A stretch of DNA of 64,000 nt from Dyella sp. ASV21. GTDB lineage: Bacteria > Pseudomonadota > Gammaproteobacteria > Xanthomonadales > Rhodanobacteraceae. Where the stretch lies: NCBI RefSeq assembly GCF_016428975.1, contig NZ_JAELTT010000009.1:37856-101855 (forward strand). Reading direction: 5' to 3'. The translations under genes and the position numbers were made by a program. Positions 9,041 through 20,468 of this stretch are shown here, piece after piece (position 1 is the stretch's first letter; each line of letters starts with the position of its first letter). The notes beneath the pieces are model-generated. The model ran no database searches. It was not told where the DNA came from and worked only from the letters and a program-made list of their open reading frames with translations.

Positions 9041-9081
9041 GGGCGAAAGCGCGGCGATCGTTGGCGAGCGCCGCGCATCCT

Positions 9082-9735
9082 TCAGTGCACCGCAGGCAGC
9101 AGCGCGGCGATGCGGTTGACGAACGCCTGGGGGCGTCCGTAGTCGTGGTGATGCGGCAACAGCTGCAAGCGGCCGCCCACCTCAAGCGCCAGCGTGGGAA
9201 AGCCCTGGCCACCCAGCGAGCCCAGCAGGCGGCGACTGGCTTCGATGTGCTCCAGCGTCTCGGTGCCGTGCAGCCTGGCAAAGGACGCCTCGAAGGCACC
9301 GCCGTCCAGGCCGATCTGCTCGGCCAGCTCAGTCAGCACCGAGGGCTCCACCACGCGCAGGCCACGCTGGTAATGCGCATTCTGGATGGCGACCAGCATC
9401 GGATACCCCTGGGCGGCATCCAGCGCCTGCGCCGCCAGGATGGCGGCTATGGGCGGCAGCGAGAACAGCACCGTGTCCTGTTCGGCCAGCAGGCCTTCCA
9501 GATACGGCTTGCCGAACGGTTGGCCGCTCAGCGAGGCGATGCGTTCGTCCGAATGGGCGATGTGTTCGGCCAGTTGTGGATCGAGCGTGCGCGGCTCGTC
9601 GAACAGGCCGCCGCCGTGCAAGGCCAGCGCAACGCGGTTGCCGAGCGTTTCGGCGACCGCGCTGACCAGCGGCTGCGCGGCGTAGCACCAGCCGCACAGT
9701 GGGTCATGGATGTAATGCAGCGTGGCTATGCTCAT
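9082..9735 (-). CDS. DsbA-family thiol oxidoreductase (FrnE-like, cytoplasmic)
   Basis: A 217-residue thioredoxin-fold protein with a CGWC redox motif close to the N-terminus (HYIHDPLCGWCYAAQPL) and a cis-proline region near the C-terminus (GGQGFPTLAL). There is no signal peptide, so it should act in the cytoplasm, as FrnE-like DsbA relatives do. Its ATG directly follows the trxB stop (TGA-ATG), so it is almost certainly co-transcribed with thioredoxin reductase. That supports a role in thiol chemistry, though the substrate is unknown. Confidence 0.85.
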   Translation of the reverse strand: MSIATLHYIHDPLCGWCYAAQPLVSAVAETLGNRVALALHGGGLFDEPRTLDPQLAEHIAHSDERIASLSGQPFGKPYLEGLLAEQDTVLFSLPPIAAILAAQALDAAQGYPMLVAIQNAHYQRGLRVVEPSVLTELAEQIGLDGGAFEASFARLHGTETLEHIEASRRLLGSLGGQGFPTLALEVGGRLQLLPHHHDYGRPQAFVNRIAALLPAVH

Positions 9736-11321
<1,586 letters not shown>

Positions 11322-13649
11322 GTGGCGCGTAGCGCGAACGTCAAAAAGGAAAAGCAGCGCGAGGGCCTCAGCGAGGAGCTCAAGCGCCGTCTGCGCGAGG
11401 CTGGTGCGTTGCTGGTGGTGCCGCTGGCGTTGTATCTGCTGGTCTGCCTGTTCAGTTACAACGACCAAGACCCCAGTTGGGGCCATGTCGGCACGGTCGA
11501 GCACGCGCGCAACTTTGGCGGCTCGGTGGGCGCCAATATCGCCAATGTGCTGCGCTACATCTTCGGGCTGGTGTCTTACTGCTTCCCGGCATTGCTGCTG
11601 TTGCTCGGTGTGCAGGTGCTGCGCCATCGCGGCGAGCGCAGCGTGCAGCCGTGGGAGCCCTCCCTGCGCCTGATCGGCTCGGTGTTCTTTTTCATCACCG
11701 CGCCGGCCTTGCTGTATCTGAATTTCCATGACGAACCGGTGCTGCCCCAGGGTGTGGGCGGCATCATCGGCATGTGGGTGGGCCGCGGTTTGCTGCATGC
11801 GCTGGGCGACAAGGGCGCGCCGTTGTTGTTGCTGGCGCTGTTCCTGGTGGCGGTGACGCTGGCCACCGGGTTGTCCTGGTTCCGGGTCATGGACATGATC
11901 GGGCAGGGCGTGCTGCGCCTTGCCGGCTGGTTCGGCGGCAAGCTCCGCGAAGCGCCGGAAGTGCTGGCAGCGCGCCAGGCGCGCGCCGAGCGCGAGGTGG
12001 TAAAGAAGACCGAGGCGGTCAAGCAAGCCAAGCGCGAGCCGGTGCGCATCGAAACGCCGCCGGCGCCGGTGGTGAAGAGCGAGCGCGCCAAGCTGGAAAC
12101 GCAGATTCCGCTGTTCAGCGGTGCCTCCATGCCAGGCGAGCTGCCGCCGCTATCCCTGCTGGACGAAGCGCCGCCGCAGGGGCCGGGGTATTCGGAGGAA
12201 ACGCTCGAGGTGCTGTCGCGCCAGGTCGAGCTCAAGCTCAAGGATTTCCGTATCGAGGCCAAGGTGGTCGGGGTCTATCCGGGCCCGGTCATTACCCGCT
12301 TCGAACTGGAGCCGGCGGCTGGTGTGCGCGGCTCGCAGGTGTCGAGCCTGGACAAGGACATCGCGCGCGGCCTGTCGGTAGTGAGCGTGCGCGTGGTGGA
12401 TGTGATTCCGGGCAAGAACGTGATCGGCCTGGAAATTCCCAACGCCAAGAAACAGATCGTGTATCTGTCCGAGATCCTGCGTTCGGACAAGTACGACCAG
12501 CTCAAGTCGCCGCTGGCGCTGGCGCTGGGCAAGGACATCGCCGGTCGCCCGTCGGTGGCCGACCTGGCCAAGATGCCGCATTTGCTGGTGGCCGGCACCA
12601 CCGGCTCGGGCAAATCCGTCGCGGTGAACGCGATGGTGCTGAGCCTGCTCTACAAGAGCAGCCCCAAAGATGTGCGCATGATCATGATCGACCCGAAGAT
12701 GCTGGAGCTCTCGGTGTACGAGGGTATCCCGCATCTGCTGGCGCCGGTGGTGACGGATATGAAGGAAGCCGCCAACGCGCTGCGTTGGTGCGTGGCCGAA
12801 ATGGAGCGCCGCTACAAGCTGATGGCGGCCGTGGGCGTGCGCAACCTGGCCGGCTTCAACAAGAAGGTGAGGGAGGCCGAGAATTCCGGCCAGCCGCTGC
12901 TGGACCCGCTGTTCCGTCCCAACCCGGAAATGCCGAACCTTTCGGCCGAGCCGTTGGAGCCGCTGTACCACATCGTGATCATCATCGACGAGTTCGCCGA
13001 CATGATGATGATCGTCGGCAAGAAGGTCGAAGAACTCATCGCGCGTCTGGCGCAGAAGGCGCGTGCCGCTGGCGTGCATCTGATTCTCGCCACCCAGCGC
13101 CCGTCGGTGGACGTGATCACCGGCCTTATCAAGGCCAACATTCCGACCCGCATCGCGTTCCAGGTATCGAGCAAGATCGATTCGCGCACCATCCTCGACC
13201 AGAGTGGCGCCGAAACGCTGCTCGGTCACGGTGACATGCTCTACCTGCCGCCGGGTACGGCCACGCCTGATCGCGTGCACGGCGCCTTCGTGGACGACCA
13301 CGAGGTGCACAACGTGGTGAGCTGGCTCAGGGCCCAGGGCGCGCCGCAGTACATCGAAGGCGTGCTGGAAGAGGTGCAAGCCACCGCCGATGGCAAGTTC
13401 ATCAACGACTCCGGCCTGCCGCAGGAAGGCGAGGAGGCCGGTGACGCCGACGCCCAGCTGTACGACAAGGCCGTGCGCATCGTCACCGAGACGCGCCGCG
13501 CCTCGATTTCCGGTGTGCAGCGCCACTTGCGCATTGGCTACAACCGCGCCGCTCGTCTGATCGAACAGATGGAGCAGGACGGCGTGGTCAGTGCGCCCCA
13601 GCACAACGGCAACCGCGAAGTACTGGCACCGCCGCCGCCCAAGCACTGA
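11322..13649 (+). CDS. ftsK: DNA translocase FtsK
   Basis: FtsK pumps chromosomal DNA at the division septum and activates XerCD recombination at dif. The 775-residue protein has four N-terminal membrane segments, a short linker, the motor domain with Walker [13 protein letters not shown], Walker [15 protein letters not shown] and [13 protein letters not shown], and the C-terminal winged-helix gamma domain ([11 protein letters not shown]...[15 protein letters not shown]). The linker is short compared with E. coli FtsK (1329 residues) but normal for this lineage. The GTG start follows AAAGGA by 5 nt. Confidence 0.97.
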   Translation: MARSANVKKEKQREGLSEELKRRLREAGALLVVPLALYLLVCLFSYNDQDPSWGHVGTVEHARNFGGSVGANIANVLRYIFGLVSYCFPALLLLLGVQVLRHRGERSVQPWEPSLRLIGSVFFFITAPALLYLNFHDEPVLPQGVGGIIGMWVGRGLLHALGDKGAPLLLLALFLVAVTLATGLSWFRVMDMIGQGVLRLAGWFGGKLREAPEVLAARQARAEREVVKKTEAVKQAKREPVRIETPPAPVVKSERAKLETQIPLFSGASMPGELPPLSLLDEAPPQGPGYSEETLEVLSRQVELKLKDFRIEAKVVGVYPGPVITRFELEPAAGVRGSQVSSLDKDIARGLSVVSVRVVDVIPGKNVIGLEIPNAKKQIVYLSEILRSDKYDQLKSPLALALGKDIAGRPSVADLAKMPHLLVAGTTGSGKSVAVNAMVLSLLYKSSPKDVRMIMIDPKMLELSVYEGIPHLLAPVVTDMKEAANALRWCVAEMERRYKLMAAVGVRNLAGFNKKVREAENSGQPLLDPLFRPNPEMPNLSAEPLEPLYHIVIIIDEFADMMMIVGKKVEELIARLAQKARAAGVHLILATQRPSVDVITGLIKANIPTRIAFQVSSKIDSRTILDQSGAETLLGHGDMLYLPPGTATPDRVHGAFVDDHEVHNVVSWLRAQGAPQYIEGVLEEVQATADGKFINDSGLPQEGEEAGDADAQLYDKAVRIVTETRRASISGVQRHLRIGYNRAARLIEQMEQDGVVSAPQHNGNREVLAPPPPKH

Positions 13650-13772
13650 CAAGGGCCGTCGCCTCGGCCACCCGCCGGGGCGACGCGCTATTGCGCCCAT
13701 CCCGCAGGCGCCAGTAGCCGTTAAGCTAGGGCGCCTCACACTTCGCCAGATCGCTTCAACGCCAGGGCCTCC

Positions 13773-14432
13773 ATGAAACGCTTCGTCCTTCTCGCTACCG
13801 CTGCCGTCGCGCTTTGCGTGGGCTCCATGGCTCAAGCCGCTGGCCCTGCCCGCAGCAAGCTCGATGCCTTTGCCAGCGGCATGCATTCGTTGACCGGCAA
13901 GTTCAGCCAGACGATGACCGACGCCAACGGTCGCCCCGGCAAGACCAGCACGGGTACGCTCGCGCTGGAGGCGCCGCGGCAATTTCGCTGGGAGACGCTG
14001 GCGCCATCCAGGCAGACCATCGTGGCGGACGGTAGCCGCGTGTGGTTGTACGACCCGGACCTGGAACAGGTAACCGTGCGCGTGCAGAGTGCGGAGGAGT
14101 CGCATAGCCCGCTCACGGTGCTCACCGACGTCAAGCAGATGGACAAAGATTTCAATGCCGTGGAGCAGGGCGACCACGATGGCCTGAGCTGGCTGCGCCT
14201 TACCTCCAAGGCCAAGGACCCCCAGTTCGACTACGCCGACCTTGGCTTTGATGCCAACGGCCTGGCGCGCATGGTGTTCCGCGATCAGCTTGGCGCGGTG
14301 ACCGACATTCGCTTCGCCGGATGGCAGCGCAACGTGGCGATTCCGCCGCAGACCTTCAACTTCGTGCCGCCGCAGGGTACCGATGTGATCGGCGATCTGC
14401 CGGTCATTACTACCCAGCCGATCAAGAACTAA
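13773..14432 (+). CDS. lolA: outer-membrane lipoprotein carrier protein LolA
   Basis: LolA carries lipoproteins across the periplasm from LolCDE to LolB. The 219-residue protein has a signal peptide cut after about Ala23 (AQAAG), then the open-barrel sequence with LTGKFSQTMTDANGR, RQFRWETLAPSRQTIVADGSRVWLYDPDLEQVTVR and the C-terminal FNFVPPQGTDVI. Placement after ftsK is conserved in gammaproteobacteria. The next gene begins 8 nt later. Confidence 0.95.
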   Translation: MKRFVLLATAAVALCVGSMAQAAGPARSKLDAFASGMHSLTGKFSQTMTDANGRPGKTSTGTLALEAPRQFRWETLAPSRQTIVADGSRVWLYDPDLEQVTVRVQSAEESHSPLTVLTDVKQMDKDFNAVEQGDHDGLSWLRLTSKAKDPQFDYADLGFDANGLARMVFRDQLGAVTDIRFAGWQRNVAIPPQTFNFVPPQGTDVIGDLPVITTQPIKN

Positions 14433-14440
14433 GCATCGCC

Positions 14441-15103
14441 GTGTTGCGCCAGCTGCCGCGTTGGGCCTGGTTCGGCGGCGGCTTGCTGGCGCTGATCGCC
14501 GGCTGTATCAACGCGGTCGGTTATCTGTGTTTCCGGCATCAGCCGATCACCCATCTCACCGGCACCAGCACGGAGTTTGGCTTGGCGCTGGCCCGGCTCG
14601 ATGGTGGGGAAATCGTGCATTGGGGGCTGGCCATAGCCTCCTTCCTGGCCGGCGCGGTGCTCAGTGGCTACATCGTGCAGCAGAGCACGCTCAAGCTGGG
14701 GCGGCGCTACGGCGTGGTGTTGATGTTGGAGTCCGCACTGCTGTTCGCCGCGACGCCGCTGATTCGCGACGCGCACGATCTCGGCCTGTATCTCGCGTCG
14801 GCGGCCTGTGGCTTGCAGAACGCCATGGTGAGCACCTATAGCGGCGCGACCTTTCGCACCACGCACCTCTCCGGCATTTTCACCGACCTGGGCATCTACC
14901 TGGGCCAACGCCTGCGTGGATTGGAAGTGGACATGCTGCGCGTGCATGTATGCCTGCTGGTGGCCAGCCACTTCATCGTGGGGGCCACCTTGGGCACGTT
15001 GGGCTTCCTGCATTGGCAGGAGCGGGTGCTGTTGCTGCCGGCCGCGATAACCGGCGTGGTCGGCCTGAGCTACGCCATCTATCGGCACCGTCACCTGCGC
15101 TGA
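14441..15103 (+). CDS. DUF1275 (YoaK-like) membrane protein
   Basis: A 220-residue membrane protein with about six transmembrane helices. Family landmarks are AGCINAVGYLCF in the first helix, ITHLTGTSTEFG, CGLQNAMVSTYSGATFRTTHLSGIFTDLG, and a final hydrophobic pair. The start is a GTG 8 nt after lolA, with a TTG directly after it as an alternative. DUF1275 proteins have no established function. In related genomes rarA usually follows lolA closely; here about 11 kb separates them. Confidence 0.82.
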   Translation: MLRQLPRWAWFGGGLLALIAGCINAVGYLCFRHQPITHLTGTSTEFGLALARLDGGEIVHWGLAIASFLAGAVLSGYIVQQSTLKLGRRYGVVLMLESALLFAATPLIRDAHDLGLYLASAACGLQNAMVSTYSGATFRTTHLSGIFTDLGIYLGQRLRGLEVDMLRVHVCLLVASHFIVGATLGTLGFLHWQERVLLLPAAITGVVGLSYAIYRHRHLR

Positions 15104-15110
15104 AGCCGAC

Positions 15111-18100
15111 TCACTTTGCCGCGACGGATCGATTGCGGCCCGCGTGCTTTGCCTCGTAAAGCGCGGCATCGGCACGTGATAGCCACTGCGACAGGGTCTC
15201 GCCGGTGCGCCACGCGGCCACGCCGATGCTGGCCGTAATGGCAATGCGTTGCCCCTCGTAGACAATAGGGCTGGCAGCCAGGGCGAGACGTATGCGCTCG
15301 GCCATGGCCAAACCCTGCTCCAGGTTGCCATCGGTGAGGCATACCACCATCTCTTCGCCGCCGTAGCGGCCGACCAGATCGCCTTCGCGGGATTGGGCCT
15401 GCATCACCTGGCCGCAAACCCGGATGACTTCATCGCCAGCGAGGTGACCGTAGGCATCGTTGATCTGCTTGAAGCCATCGAGATCCAGCAGGGCAATGCA
15501 CGCACCGCCATCGTCCGCCAGCTGGCGCACGCCTTCGGCGAGCTCAAGGAAGCGTCGACGGTTGTAGAGGCCGGTGAGCCCGTCGGTACTGGCCAACTCG
15601 TCCAGGCGCCGGTTGGCGCTGACCAGGTCACGGGTATGTACGTCGATCTGTTGCTGCAGTTCACGCGCTTTTCGATGCAGGTACAGCGTGCGCAGCTGGA
15701 TCACGCCGATCAACAGGGCCAGCAGCAATACGCCGCCGCCGATCATGGCCGAGACGGTCTCGTACCAGCGTGGCTCGGCGGTAACGCCTACCACCGTTTC
15801 GAACACGCGTGGCTGCATGCCCATGGTCTGGGCGCGCAGATGCAATTGGTAGTTGCCATGCGGAAGGTTGGTGTAGAGCGCTGAAGGCAGGCTGCCGCGT
15901 GGCACCTCGATCCAGTTTTCGTCGAAATCATCCATGCGGTAGCTGTAATAGGTCTCCGTCGGCGCCTGAAAGTCGAGCAGTGAAAAATCCACACGAAGGC
16001 TGCGGTTATGCGGCCCCAGGCGCAGCGTTTCGCCCGGGCGCGGCAACTTGCCGAAGGCAAGCGGCAAGCCATTGAGGGTGGCGTAGGTAATGGCAAGCGG
16101 CGGATCGGGCGTATCGGTCGGGCGCCAACTGGGGCGGATCACGGTGAGGCCGCCCAGTCCGCCGAACAGCAATTCGCCGCCCGGCGCGCGCGCCGATGCC
16201 GCATACACGTAGCTGCTGATGCGCAGGCCATCGCGGCCGCTGAGGTTGCGCACGACGTGCGTGTTGCCGTCGATCATGGAAATGCCGTTAGGCAGGCTCA
16301 CCCACGGATTACCCTGGTCGTCGGATTGCACGGCGTTGACGTTCTGGCTGCTTAGTCCCTGCGCGACGCCAATGGTGCGAAAGCGATAGGGCTCGCCCGC
16401 GTTGCGGGGCTCCAGCATGGCCACGCCGCCATACGTGCCCACCCACAGGCCGCCCTGCGGATCGTCGGTAACAGAGCTGACCAAGTTGTTGGGCAGGCTC
16501 TGCGGATCGCCCGATTGGTTGATGAGGTTGGTGAAACCACGCGTCTGCAGGATGTCGTTGGCTATGCTGATGCCGTGACTGGTCACGTACCAGGTCGCGT
16601 TGCCGATCTGCGCTATGCGGCGCACGGTGTTGCTGCCCAGGCTGCGGGCGTCGTTGGCGTCGTGCTCGAAGTGCACCAATGCGTGCGTGCGCAAGTCGTA
16701 GCGATAGACGCCGTCATAGGTGCCGATCAGCAGTTGCTGGCCTTCGGTTAGCAGGTGCAGTACAGGCTTGTCATCCAGCGCGGGCAGTACCGAGTTCTCC
16801 AGGGTGAGCGTGTCGGGCGAGATGCGGGCCAACCCCTGCGTACCTACCCAGATGGTGCCGTCGGGGGCTTCCGCGAAGGCCTGCACATCGCGGCGCGTCT
16901 GGTTGCCTCCCAGTTGCAGGTGGCGGATCACGGCCCGGTCCAGATCGATCATGTCGATGCTGCCTGCGCTCATGCCCAGCCAGATGCGCCCGCGCGTGTC
17001 GACAAAGATGCCGCGCACATTGGTATTGGCCAGCGTGCGGTTTTCCTGGGTGGAAGGCAGCAGGGCGAACGCGGTGCGCGCATTGAGCGTGTGGCGCGCG
17101 ACGCCCAGGTCGGTAGCCACCCATACATTGCCGGACTGATCCTGCAGCAACGCCCGCACCGAATCGCCAGGCAGTGACGAGGGCATGGCCGCGTCATGCG
17201 CTAGTGGGCGCACACCATGGCCGCCGGGCGTATAGCTCATCACGCCATCGCCATCCGTGCCCAGCCAGACCGTATCGGACGATACCTCCAGGATGTCGCG
17301 CACGGTGGGGCGGCGCTCCTGCCCCGGCAGGTAGCCGCTGAAGCCATCCACGGTTTGCCAGTGGCCGTCGGCATCGCGATAGACCGCACCCGATCGCGTG
17401 CTACCCACCCATAAGCGTCCCTCGCGGTCCTCGTGCAGCGTCCAGATGCCGTCGTTCAATACCGCGTCGACGTCGCCGTGCGGGCGGCGCGGACGCACGA
17501 AGTTTTTGGTGCCGGCAAAGCGTACGAACAGACCATTGTTGTTACCTAGCCACAGATTGCCGGCGCGGTCCTGAAGGACGCTGAAGTTGCGCGATGATGT
17601 GCCTGCGTCGGTCGGCACCGGGGTAATGCGGTCGGTGTGAAGGTCCAGGCGGTCTAGCCCCAGTTCGCTGGCAATCCACACGCCCGCGTCGCCGTCGTGC
17701 GCCAACGCATAGATTTTGCGGTCGCTGGTGCCGCCCTTGCCGACCGGATAATGGCGAAAGCTGTTGGTGGCCGGGTAAAAGCGCGCCAGGCCGCCCGCGT
17801 TGGTGCCCACCAGTAAGCTGCCGTCGGGCAAGGTGAGCAGGTTGCGCACGTAGGCATCGGGCAAGCCGCTGGCCGAATCGCTCGCGGTGAACACCTGCAT
17901 GCGGTAGCCGTCGTAGCGCACCAGGCCGCTCATGGTGCCGATCCACACCAGATTGCGCTGGTCTTGCGCGAGCGCGGTGGTGATCGAGTGCGGCAGACCA
18001 TCGCTGACGCTCAGGCGTTCGAACCACGGGGTATCGAATGGCGCCCATGGATCATTGGCCAGCACGACATGACAGGGCAGCAGGTTCAGCAACAGAGCCG

Positions 18101-18167
18101 CCAGCCAGGCGATCCAGCGCATGCCTGGGGCGATACTTGCCCTGCGGAGGTCTTGCGTTTTGGCCAT
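15111..18167 (-). CDS. two-component-type propeller sensor with GGDEF (diguanylate cyclase) output
   Basis: A 1018-residue protein. After a signal peptide or first helix comes a large periplasmic region of ligand-binding propeller repeats (many W-I/V-G-T-x-x-G-L/V units from about residue 60 to 690). A Y_Y_Y domain, one transmembrane helix (GGGVLLLALLIGVIQL) and a C-terminal GGDEF domain follow. The active site is GGEEM, and an inhibitory-site RxxD (REGD) sits five residues before it, so feedback inhibition by c-di-GMP looks intact. The ATG at 18167 is chosen over one 45 nt further in. It is divergent from the response regulator at 18328. The signal it senses is unknown. Confidence 0.88.
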   Translation of the reverse strand: MAKTQDLRRASIAPGMRWIAWLAALLLNLLPCHVVLANDPWAPFDTPWFERLSVSDGLPHSITTALAQDQRNLVWIGTMSGLVRYDGYRMQVFTASDSASGLPDAYVRNLLTLPDGSLLVGTNAGGLARFYPATNSFRHYPVGKGGTSDRKIYALAHDGDAGVWIASELGLDRLDLHTDRITPVPTDAGTSSRNFSVLQDRAGNLWLGNNNGLFVRFAGTKNFVRPRRPHGDVDAVLNDGIWTLHEDREGRLWVGSTRSGAVYRDADGHWQTVDGFSGYLPGQERRPTVRDILEVSSDTVWLGTDGDGVMSYTPGGHGVRPLAHDAAMPSSLPGDSVRALLQDQSGNVWVATDLGVARHTLNARTAFALLPSTQENRTLANTNVRGIFVDTRGRIWLGMSAGSIDMIDLDRAVIRHLQLGGNQTRRDVQAFAEAPDGTIWVGTQGLARISPDTLTLENSVLPALDDKPVLHLLTEGQQLLIGTYDGVYRYDLRTHALVHFEHDANDARSLGSNTVRRIAQIGNATWYVTSHGISIANDILQTRGFTNLINQSGDPQSLPNNLVSSVTDDPQGGLWVGTYGGVAMLEPRNAGEPYRFRTIGVAQGLSSQNVNAVQSDDQGNPWVSLPNGISMIDGNTHVVRNLSGRDGLRISSYVYAASARAPGGELLFGGLGGLTVIRPSWRPTDTPDPPLAITYATLNGLPLAFGKLPRPGETLRLGPHNRSLRVDFSLLDFQAPTETYYSYRMDDFDENWIEVPRGSLPSALYTNLPHGNYQLHLRAQTMGMQPRVFETVVGVTAEPRWYETVSAMIGGGVLLLALLIGVIQLRTLYLHRKARELQQQIDVHTRDLVSANRRLDELASTDGLTGLYNRRRFLELAEGVRQLADDGGACIALLDLDGFKQINDAYGHLAGDEVIRVCGQVMQAQSREGDLVGRYGGEEMVVCLTDGNLEQGLAMAERIRLALAASPIVYEGQRIAITASIGVAAWRTGETLSQWLSRADAALYEAKHAGRNRSVAAK

Positions 18168-18327
18168 GTGCCTCGCCCTGCGCCCCACGCCTTCGTGGCG
18201 TCTGGGCGAACATGATAGCGGCCAGACCCTATTGCCACATGCTCTATGATGCCGCGGACCTCGGGCAGGCGCGTTCGTCCAGCGCCCTTGTGTCATTCCC
18301 GCATCTCCCGACCGAGCCCGTATTGTC

Positions 18328-18993
18328 ATGCGTCTTTTGATCGTTGAGGATTCACCCGCCCTGGGCCGCGATCTGCAGGCGGCACTGTCACGCGACGGTC
18401 ATGCCGTGGATCTCGCCGGCGATGGCGCACAGGCCTTGGCGTTTGCGGGGGCCTACGCTTATGACGTGCTGGTGCTTGATCTGATGCTGCCCAAGGTGGA
18501 TGGCTGGGAGGTGCTGCAACGGATTAAACAGGGGCAGGGCGCGCCGGGCGTGCTGGTGTTGTCGGCACGCGATCAGGTTACGGATCGGGTTCAGGCCCTC
18601 AACCTGGGTGCCGACGACTATCTGGTCAAACCCTTTGCCTACGATGAGCTGCTGGCGCGCATCCTTGCCGTGTCGCGGCGCGGCGGTAGCCAGTTGCCGC
18701 TGCTTGTCGCAGGTGCGCTGGAGGTGGATCCTCGCGCGCGGCTCGCACGTGTCGACGGCAGCGTACTGGCGCTCACGCCCAAGGAATACGGTCTGCTGGA
18801 AACCTTGCTCAGCCAGCGCGGCACCGTGCTGGCGCGAGGCGCCTTGTTCGAACATTTGTATGACGCGCAAAGCGAGGCATCGGACAAAGTGATCGAGGTA
18901 CTGGTGAGCACGTTGCGCGGCAAGCTTGCCCGCGCCGGTTTGCCCGACCTGATCGAAACGCGGCGCGGGTACGGCTATGTCATCGCTGCGTAG
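18328..18993 (+). CDS. OmpR/PhoP-family response regulator
   Basis: A 221-residue regulator. The receiver domain has acidic residues at Glu7-Asp8, the phospho-acceptor Asp51 (VLVLDLMLP) and the conserved Lys of VKPF. A winged-helix DNA-binding domain follows (LTPKEYGLLETLL ... VIEVLVSTLRGKL ... IETRRGYGYVI). The histidine kinase gene overlaps its 3' end by 17 nt, so the two are co-expressed partners. The RND pump genes that follow are the most likely regulated targets, by position only. Confidence 0.93.
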   Translation: MRLLIVEDSPALGRDLQAALSRDGHAVDLAGDGAQALAFAGAYAYDVLVLDLMLPKVDGWEVLQRIKQGQGAPGVLVLSARDQVTDRVQALNLGADDYLVKPFAYDELLARILAVSRRGGSQLPLLVAGALEVDPRARLARVDGSVLALTPKEYGLLETLLSQRGTVLARGALFEHLYDAQSEASDKVIEVLVSTLRGKLARAGLPDLIETRRGYGYVIAA

Positions 18994-20359
18994 TTGGTTG
19001 TTCCAATCCATTCACGGGCGCCTGCTGCTGACGCTGTGCGTGGGCCTGAGCCTGCTGATGGCCGCCATGTTCGTGGTGCTCGACTACAACATCGACCGTC
19101 GCATCTACGAGCGCCTGGATAGCGATCTGTTGCAGCGCGCCCATGGCATCGTGAAGCTGCTGGAGACGCCGCCGGCCGAGGTCGCCATGGCGCGCCTGCA
19201 GACCTTGCATCCGGCCTACGCCGGGGGCGGCCATACCGAATACCTTCAAGTCTGGGATGCTCGCGGGCGCACCTTGCTGGTGTCCGGCAGCAATGCGGCG
19301 GGGCGGCTGGAGATGCCCGCGCAGGTGCCCGCCCATCGGCCGCTGTTCTACGATCTCGCCTTGCCCGACAACCATCGCGGACGTGCGGTGGCGCTGACCT
19401 TGCTGTTTCCCGGTTCCACCGAGCCGGCCACTATCGCGGTGGCCGAGGAGCGCGAGCATGTGGATCGCTTTGAGCGAAATATCCACGTGGCATTGCTGGG
19501 TGGTGTGCTGGGCACGGCCTTGTCGGCCGCGTTGTTGGCGATCGTCACGGTGCGGCGCGGCTTGCGGCCGCTGTTGTCGTTCGGTGAAGCGGCGCGGGTG
19601 CCGGAAAAGCCGCCACACCTGCCTCATCAGCATTTGCCGCAGGAGCTGACGCCTTTTGCAGAAGCGCTCAACGGCGCGTTTGATCGGCTGCATGCCGGCA
19701 TGGAGCGCGAGCGGCGATTCTCGCGTGATGTCGCCCATGAACTGCGCACACCACTGGCCGAAATGCGCGCGGCGGTGGAGCTTGCCCAGCGCGACGCGGT
19801 GGTGCCCGGTGCGCTGGATGGCGTAAAAGCCGCCATGGATCGCATGCAGCGTTGCATCGATGGCTTGCTGGCCTTATCCAGCTACGAGTCCGGCCTGGCC
19901 CGGCCCGAGCTGGAGCCGATGGATGTGGTGCCGCTGCTGCGGCGTGCCGGTGCCGATACGCGTGTGCATGCGCCCTTGCCGGCAGAGGCATGGGTGCAAT
20001 CCGATTCCGCACTGCTTGAGCGCATCATCGATAACCTCATGCTCAACGCCCTGGAGTACGCGCCACCGGATGCGGTGATCGACGTGGCGCTGATGTCCCA
20101 GCAGGGCGCGTGGTGGCTGCACATCGGCAACGTGGCACCGGATCTGGAGGCAGCCGACCTGCCGCATTTGGGCGAGCGCTTCTGGCGCAAGTCGCCCGCG
20201 CGCGAGGCGAATAGTCACGGCGGCCTAGGGTTGGCGCTGGCCGCCACCTTGGCGGCCGTGCTGGGGCTGCGGCTGAGCTTCCGCCTGGATGAGGGCATGT
20301 TGTGGGCCTCGCTGGGGCCGCTGCCCGATATCCAATCCATTGCCCTGCCTGAGCGGTAA
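18977..20359 (+). CDS. membrane sensor histidine kinase (partner of the upstream regulator)
   Basis: A 460-residue kinase with two transmembrane helices (about 15-36 and 172-191) bracketing a periplasmic sensor of about 135 residues. A HAMP-like linker follows, then the H-box FSRDVAHELRTPLAEMR with phospho-acceptor His254, the N-box LLERIIDNLMLNALEYAPP, and a G-box HGGLGLALAATLAAVLG. The overall form is that of the EnvZ/QseC class. The periplasmic domain shows no obvious metal-binding cluster, so the signal is unknown. A weak terminator follows it. Confidence 0.9.
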   Translation: MSSLRSWLFQSIHGRLLLTLCVGLSLLMAAMFVVLDYNIDRRIYERLDSDLLQRAHGIVKLLETPPAEVAMARLQTLHPAYAGGGHTEYLQVWDARGRTLLVSGSNAAGRLEMPAQVPAHRPLFYDLALPDNHRGRAVALTLLFPGSTEPATIAVAEEREHVDRFERNIHVALLGGVLGTALSAALLAIVTVRRGLRPLLSFGEAARVPEKPPHLPHQHLPQELTPFAEALNGAFDRLHAGMERERRFSRDVAHELRTPLAEMRAAVELAQRDAVVPGALDGVKAAMDRMQRCIDGLLALSSYESGLARPELEPMDVVPLLRRAGADTRVHAPLPAEAWVQSDSALLERIIDNLMLNALEYAPPDAVIDVALMSQQGAWWLHIGNVAPDLEAADLPHLGERFWRKSPAREANSHGGLGLALAATLAAVLGLRLSFRLDEGMLWASLGPLPDIQSIALPER

Positions 20360-20378
20360 GCCCTGGCCGTGACCATGC

Positions 20379-20407
20379 GCCGCAGTCAACGCATCGGCGG
20401 CTTTTCT
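20379..20407 (+). terminator. probable Rho-independent terminator after the kinase gene
   Basis: GCCGC and GCGGC pair around a 13-nt loop and are followed directly by TTTTCTT. The stem is short, so efficiency is uncertain. If active, it separates the regulator/kinase transcript from the pump operon. Confidence 0.45.
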
Positions 20408-20468
20408 TAAGCGCAGCCAAAGCTCCGCGTTCCGATACTCGCCACCGAAGCGATATCGGAGATTAAGC

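Noticed and set aside
12150..14177. Minus-strand frame of 675 codons over ftsK and lolA
   Set aside because: Antisense to ftsK and lolA; His/Arg/Gln-rich composition typical of shadow frames.
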